A stretch of DNA of 6,966 bases. It comes from Planctomycetaceae bacterium. GTDB lineage: Bacteria > Planctomycetota > Planctomycetia > Planctomycetales > Planctomycetaceae. Position numbers and translations under genes: made by a program. The stretch lies in contig JAGQQP010000219.1 in NCBI GenBank assembly GCA_020426085.1, forward strand, positions 1 through 6,966, read 5' to 3'. The notes beneath the pieces were generated by a model. It was not told the DNA's origin, ran no database searches, and was given only the letters and a program-made list of their open reading frames with translations. Below, in pieces: positions 4,709 through 6,966 of the stretch (its first letter is position 1; each line of letters starts with the position of its first letter).

Positions 4709-6966
4709 TTATTTGTGAGGCGAACCGCTTTCCAGAAACGCGAGCAGGTCTTTGATCTCCCGGTCCGTCAGGGAGTTGACCAGACCGGAGGGCATGAAGG
4801 AGACGGGCGATTCGACCATCGAGTCGACATCACTCCGGTCAAAAGTACGATTCTGCCCGTTGGCATCGCGGATGGTTTCTTTGACGTACGACCGGAGTCG
4901 AATTCCTGTAAAGGTACGACCGTCGATAAGGATAATCGTGCGAGGCTGGTATTCGGGGGCCATCTCTCGACTGGGTTCAAGGATCGACTTCAACAGCCAG
5001 ACGCGATCCTGCTTATCACCCAGGCTGCTCAAATCGGGACCAACGACATTGCCTCGCCCGCCGTGACGATGGCAGTGAGCACAGTTGGCCACACGACCAT
5101 GATGAAAGATCCGGCGGCCGCTTTCCGGGTCAGCCGGTTCTTTCACTGCTTTCAGTGCCTGTAACCAGGCTTCGGTGTCAGTCAGGGCAGGGCGACCGAC
5201 GCTGAGTGACTTCGGATTCAACGCGGCGGTAAACAGGTCTGCTGATTCCTGATACTGAGCAGCCAGTTTCTTCAGTGCTTGCTGTTGAGGAGCTGTGAGT
5301 GGAACCGATCGGAGCGCACGCAGGGCTTCTTCGCGCACGATGCGTTCCTGTGACCCTGCCAGTTTCAGTAAGAGGTCTGAGTTCTGTTCTGCGACAGTCG
5401 CGAGTCCGGCGATCGCTTCGGCGCGTAGTTTCGCGGTTTGCTGAGAATCAGCGGCGATGCCTGCCAAAATCTTTTGGGAAGCAATGGGATTACCTGCCAG
5501 TGTGCGGACGACTTCCAGCGAAAGTGTCTCATCGTTAACGGCCAGCAGTTGCTGGAGGATTTCCAGAGTCAGACCTTTGGGGAAATTTTTGACTGGCTGG
5601 GTTCCTTCTTTGGGAGCAGAGAGGGACTGTGTGGGCAGCAACCGCAATGCATAAGCCCGAATGCGTGGTGGACTCTGCGTGTCCTGAACTTTGGCGATCA
5701 GCAGTTCCGGGTTACGGATGCCTGCTTCGGGTTTCCCCTGCAGCGTGTTCCAGGTGGCGAGGGCCGCTTCGAACCGCCGATAATCGAGATCACTTTGCGA
5801 CAGCTTCTCTTCGACGAGAGGCAGAAATGCCTTCAATCCGGCGTCGGATATCCAGCGGAGCGTCTCAAACTGAACGTCCGGGTTTTTGTCAGCGAGAAAC
5901 ATCGGGACCCATTGTTCCGGATTCACTTTGGCAAGTTTCAATGCCATCACGGCTTGAATGCGGTCTGCAGCTGGCCAGCCGGCGACCTCTTTCGGATTCC
6001 AGTCTGCTGCTGCCCGCGCCAGCGCCTGCAGAGCAGACTGCGCGAGGAACGGGTCCTGATCCTGAGCAAGCCGGAACAGTTCCTGAAGCGGAAATTTCGT
6101 TTTGCCGCTGCGCAAACTGGCTGCCAGTTTTGCCTCTTTCGTCGGTGAAGCGAGATCCAGTGGGCCCACCCAGTTTGCCTGATCCAGGTCGATTTCCAGT
6201 TTCCACACGCGACCATATCCGTGTGCCTGATAGCGACCGTCGACCCAGTCGCACAGATAATAAATGCGTTTTTGTTTGGAGGAAGCAGGATCTTCGGCGA
6301 TACAACTGGGACGGAAGTAGCGGCTCCCTTTCACTAAAGTGATGGGTTTGGATGTGTAGGAAGCTCCCTGAGGAGTGAGTGGGTAAAAGTCGACGCGATG
6401 ATCGCTCCACGAAGGGACCAGCAGTCCGCGTCCCAACGGGAGAATTCCGCAGGGGGCTTCTCCCGACGGGTGAATCATCGGGAGTGTGCCCCGCAATTCG
6501 CCGTTCCAGCTGACGAAGGGATGATGAGCTTCCGAGCCGTAGCTGCGTTCATATCCGTAATCACCCCCTTCAATGATATGCAGTACCCGGCAAGGAGGAC
6601 GTTCGCCCGGATCGTTTTCCGCAGCGAAGATTTCGCCATCGGAGCGAACACAGACGCCAAACGGGTTCCAGAAACCTTCTGCAATGCGACTCAGCTTTTT
6701 GCCATCGGCGGTGCAACGGAAGATGCCCCCTTCGCCTGCTCCTTGAACAGTAGATCCATCGGTTCCTGTCAGGGTCCACGGCTTCGCGAAGTTTTCACCG
6801 AGCGCAAACACCAGGTTTCCTTTTGTGTCCCAGGCCAGTCCTTCCAGGCCGTTATGAGGGTAATCGGCTTCACTCTTCAGCACGGCGATGTTCTCTTCGA
6901 CATCGGCTTTGCCGTCGCCGCTGGTATCTTTGATGCGCAGAATTCGATCCCGTTCGGCCAGATAGA
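4709..6966 (-). CDS. PVC-type membrane-bound dehydrogenase / HEAT / cytochrome c protein (5' end outside window)
   Basis: The frame is open from the right edge to a TAA at 4709-4711, giving 751 visible residues. The true start is beyond 6966. An in-frame GTG at 6883 is not the start, because the 27 codons before it continue the domain (ERDRILRIKDT, GDGKAD). Visible residues 1 to about 260 are propeller repeats of the glucose/sorbosone-dehydrogenase-like type (NGLEGLAW, NPFGVCVRSDGEIFAAEND, GDYGYE). Residues about 290-575 are paired helices of HEAT type. The C-terminal part (about 600-751) is the planctomycete haem domain. CAHCH (628-632; DNA 5083-5069) attaches haem c with the His as proximal ligand, GPDLSSLG follows, and Met724 in SFMPSGL is the likely distal ligand. 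These proteins are exported and thought to carry electrons from oxidation of an unknown, perhaps sugar-like, substrate. The final residues SGSPHK lack a membrane anchor. It is convergent with the NHL gene. Confidence 0.93.
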   Translation of the reverse strand, partial: YLAERDRILRIKDTSGDGKADVEENIAVLKSEADYPHNGLEGLAWDTKGNLVFALGENFAKPWTLTGTDGSTVQGAGEGGIFRCTADGKKLSRIAEGFWNPFGVCVRSDGEIFAAENDPGERPPCRVLHIIEGGDYGYERSYGSEAHHPFVSWNGELRGTLPMIHPSGEAPCGILPLGRGLLVPSWSDHRVDFYPLTPQGASYTSKPITLVKGSRYFRPSCIAEDPASSKQKRIYYLCDWVDGRYQAHGYGRVWKLEIDLDQANWVGPLDLASPTKEAKLAASLRSGKTKFPLQELFRLAQDQDPFLAQSALQALARAAADWNPKEVAGWPAADRIQAVMALKLAKVNPEQWVPMFLADKNPDVQFETLRWISDAGLKAFLPLVEEKLSQSDLDYRRFEAALATWNTLQGKPEAGIRNPELLIAKVQDTQSPPRIRAYALRLLPTQSLSAPKEGTQPVKNFPKGLTLEILQQLLAVNDETLSLEVVRTLAGNPIASQKILAGIAADSQQTAKLRAEAIAGLATVAEQNSDLLLKLAGSQERIVREEALRALRSVPLTAPQQQALKKLAAQYQESADLFTAALNPKSLSVGRPALTDTEAWLQALKAVKEPADPESGRRIFHHGRVANCAHCHRHGGRGNVVGPDLSSLGDKQDRVWLLKSILEPSREMAPEYQPRTIILIDGRTFTGIRLRSYVKETIRDANGQNRTFDRSDVDSMVESPVSFMPSGLVNSLTDREIKDLLAFLESGSPHK

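Noticed and set aside
4685..4712. Terminator between the convergent PAL-like and haem dehydrogenase genes
   Set aside because: Only CTGA/TCAG four-base arms and an ACAGCTGT palindrome are present in and around the 24-base gap. Neither forms a stable stem followed by a T-run.
5438..6342. Two overlapping plus-strand frames of about 236 codons opposite the haem dehydrogenase gene
   Set aside because: They are antisense shadows of the HEAT region. They are Cys/Arg-rich, lack motifs, and overlap each other in different frames.
6881..6883. GTG at 6883 as the start of the haem dehydrogenase
   Set aside because: The frame stays open to the window edge, and the residues before it continue the propeller domain, so this is an internal Val codon.

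Overview
The window looks like bacterial chromosome from a planctomycete, probably a Gimesia- or Rubinisphaera-like lineage (inference). The strongest evidence is the gene on the right. It joins a dehydrogenase-type propeller, a HEAT-like helical region and a C-terminal CxxCH haem domain, an architecture characteristic of Planctomycetes and Verrucomicrobia. Moderate GC, weak ribosome-binding sites and several exported proteins fit the same group.

Layout, left to right. Positions 831-1 (minus) hold the 5' part of an exported protein of unknown function that carries a 134-residue tandem repeat. Positions 832-1461 are a 630-base AT-rich divergent intergenic region with no convincing gene. Positions 1462-2922 (plus) encode a complete SSS-family sodium:solute symporter. 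Positions 2911-3519 (minus) encode a 202-residue, about 7-TM membrane protein whose stop codon overlaps the symporter's stop codon. Positions 3520-3769 are a second divergent promoter region. Positions 3770-4684 (plus) encode an exported six-bladed NHL propeller that keeps the metal- and substrate-binding residues of peptidyl-alpha-hydroxyglycine alpha-amidating lyase (PAL). Positions 4709-6966 (minus) encode the C-terminal 751 residues of a PVC-type cytochrome c/dehydrogenase protein whose start lies beyond the right edge.

All five genes alternate in strand (-,+,-,+,-), so none can share an operon with its neighbour in this window. I see no evidence of a common pathway. What they share is the cell envelope: three exported proteins (the export signal of the last is outside the window) and two integral membrane proteins. 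I found no tRNA, rRNA, CRISPR array, insertion sequence or phage gene. The most interesting items are the conserved PAL active site without a visible monooxygenase partner, the tandem repeat in the left-edge gene, and the PQ-loop-like internal duplication in the small membrane protein.
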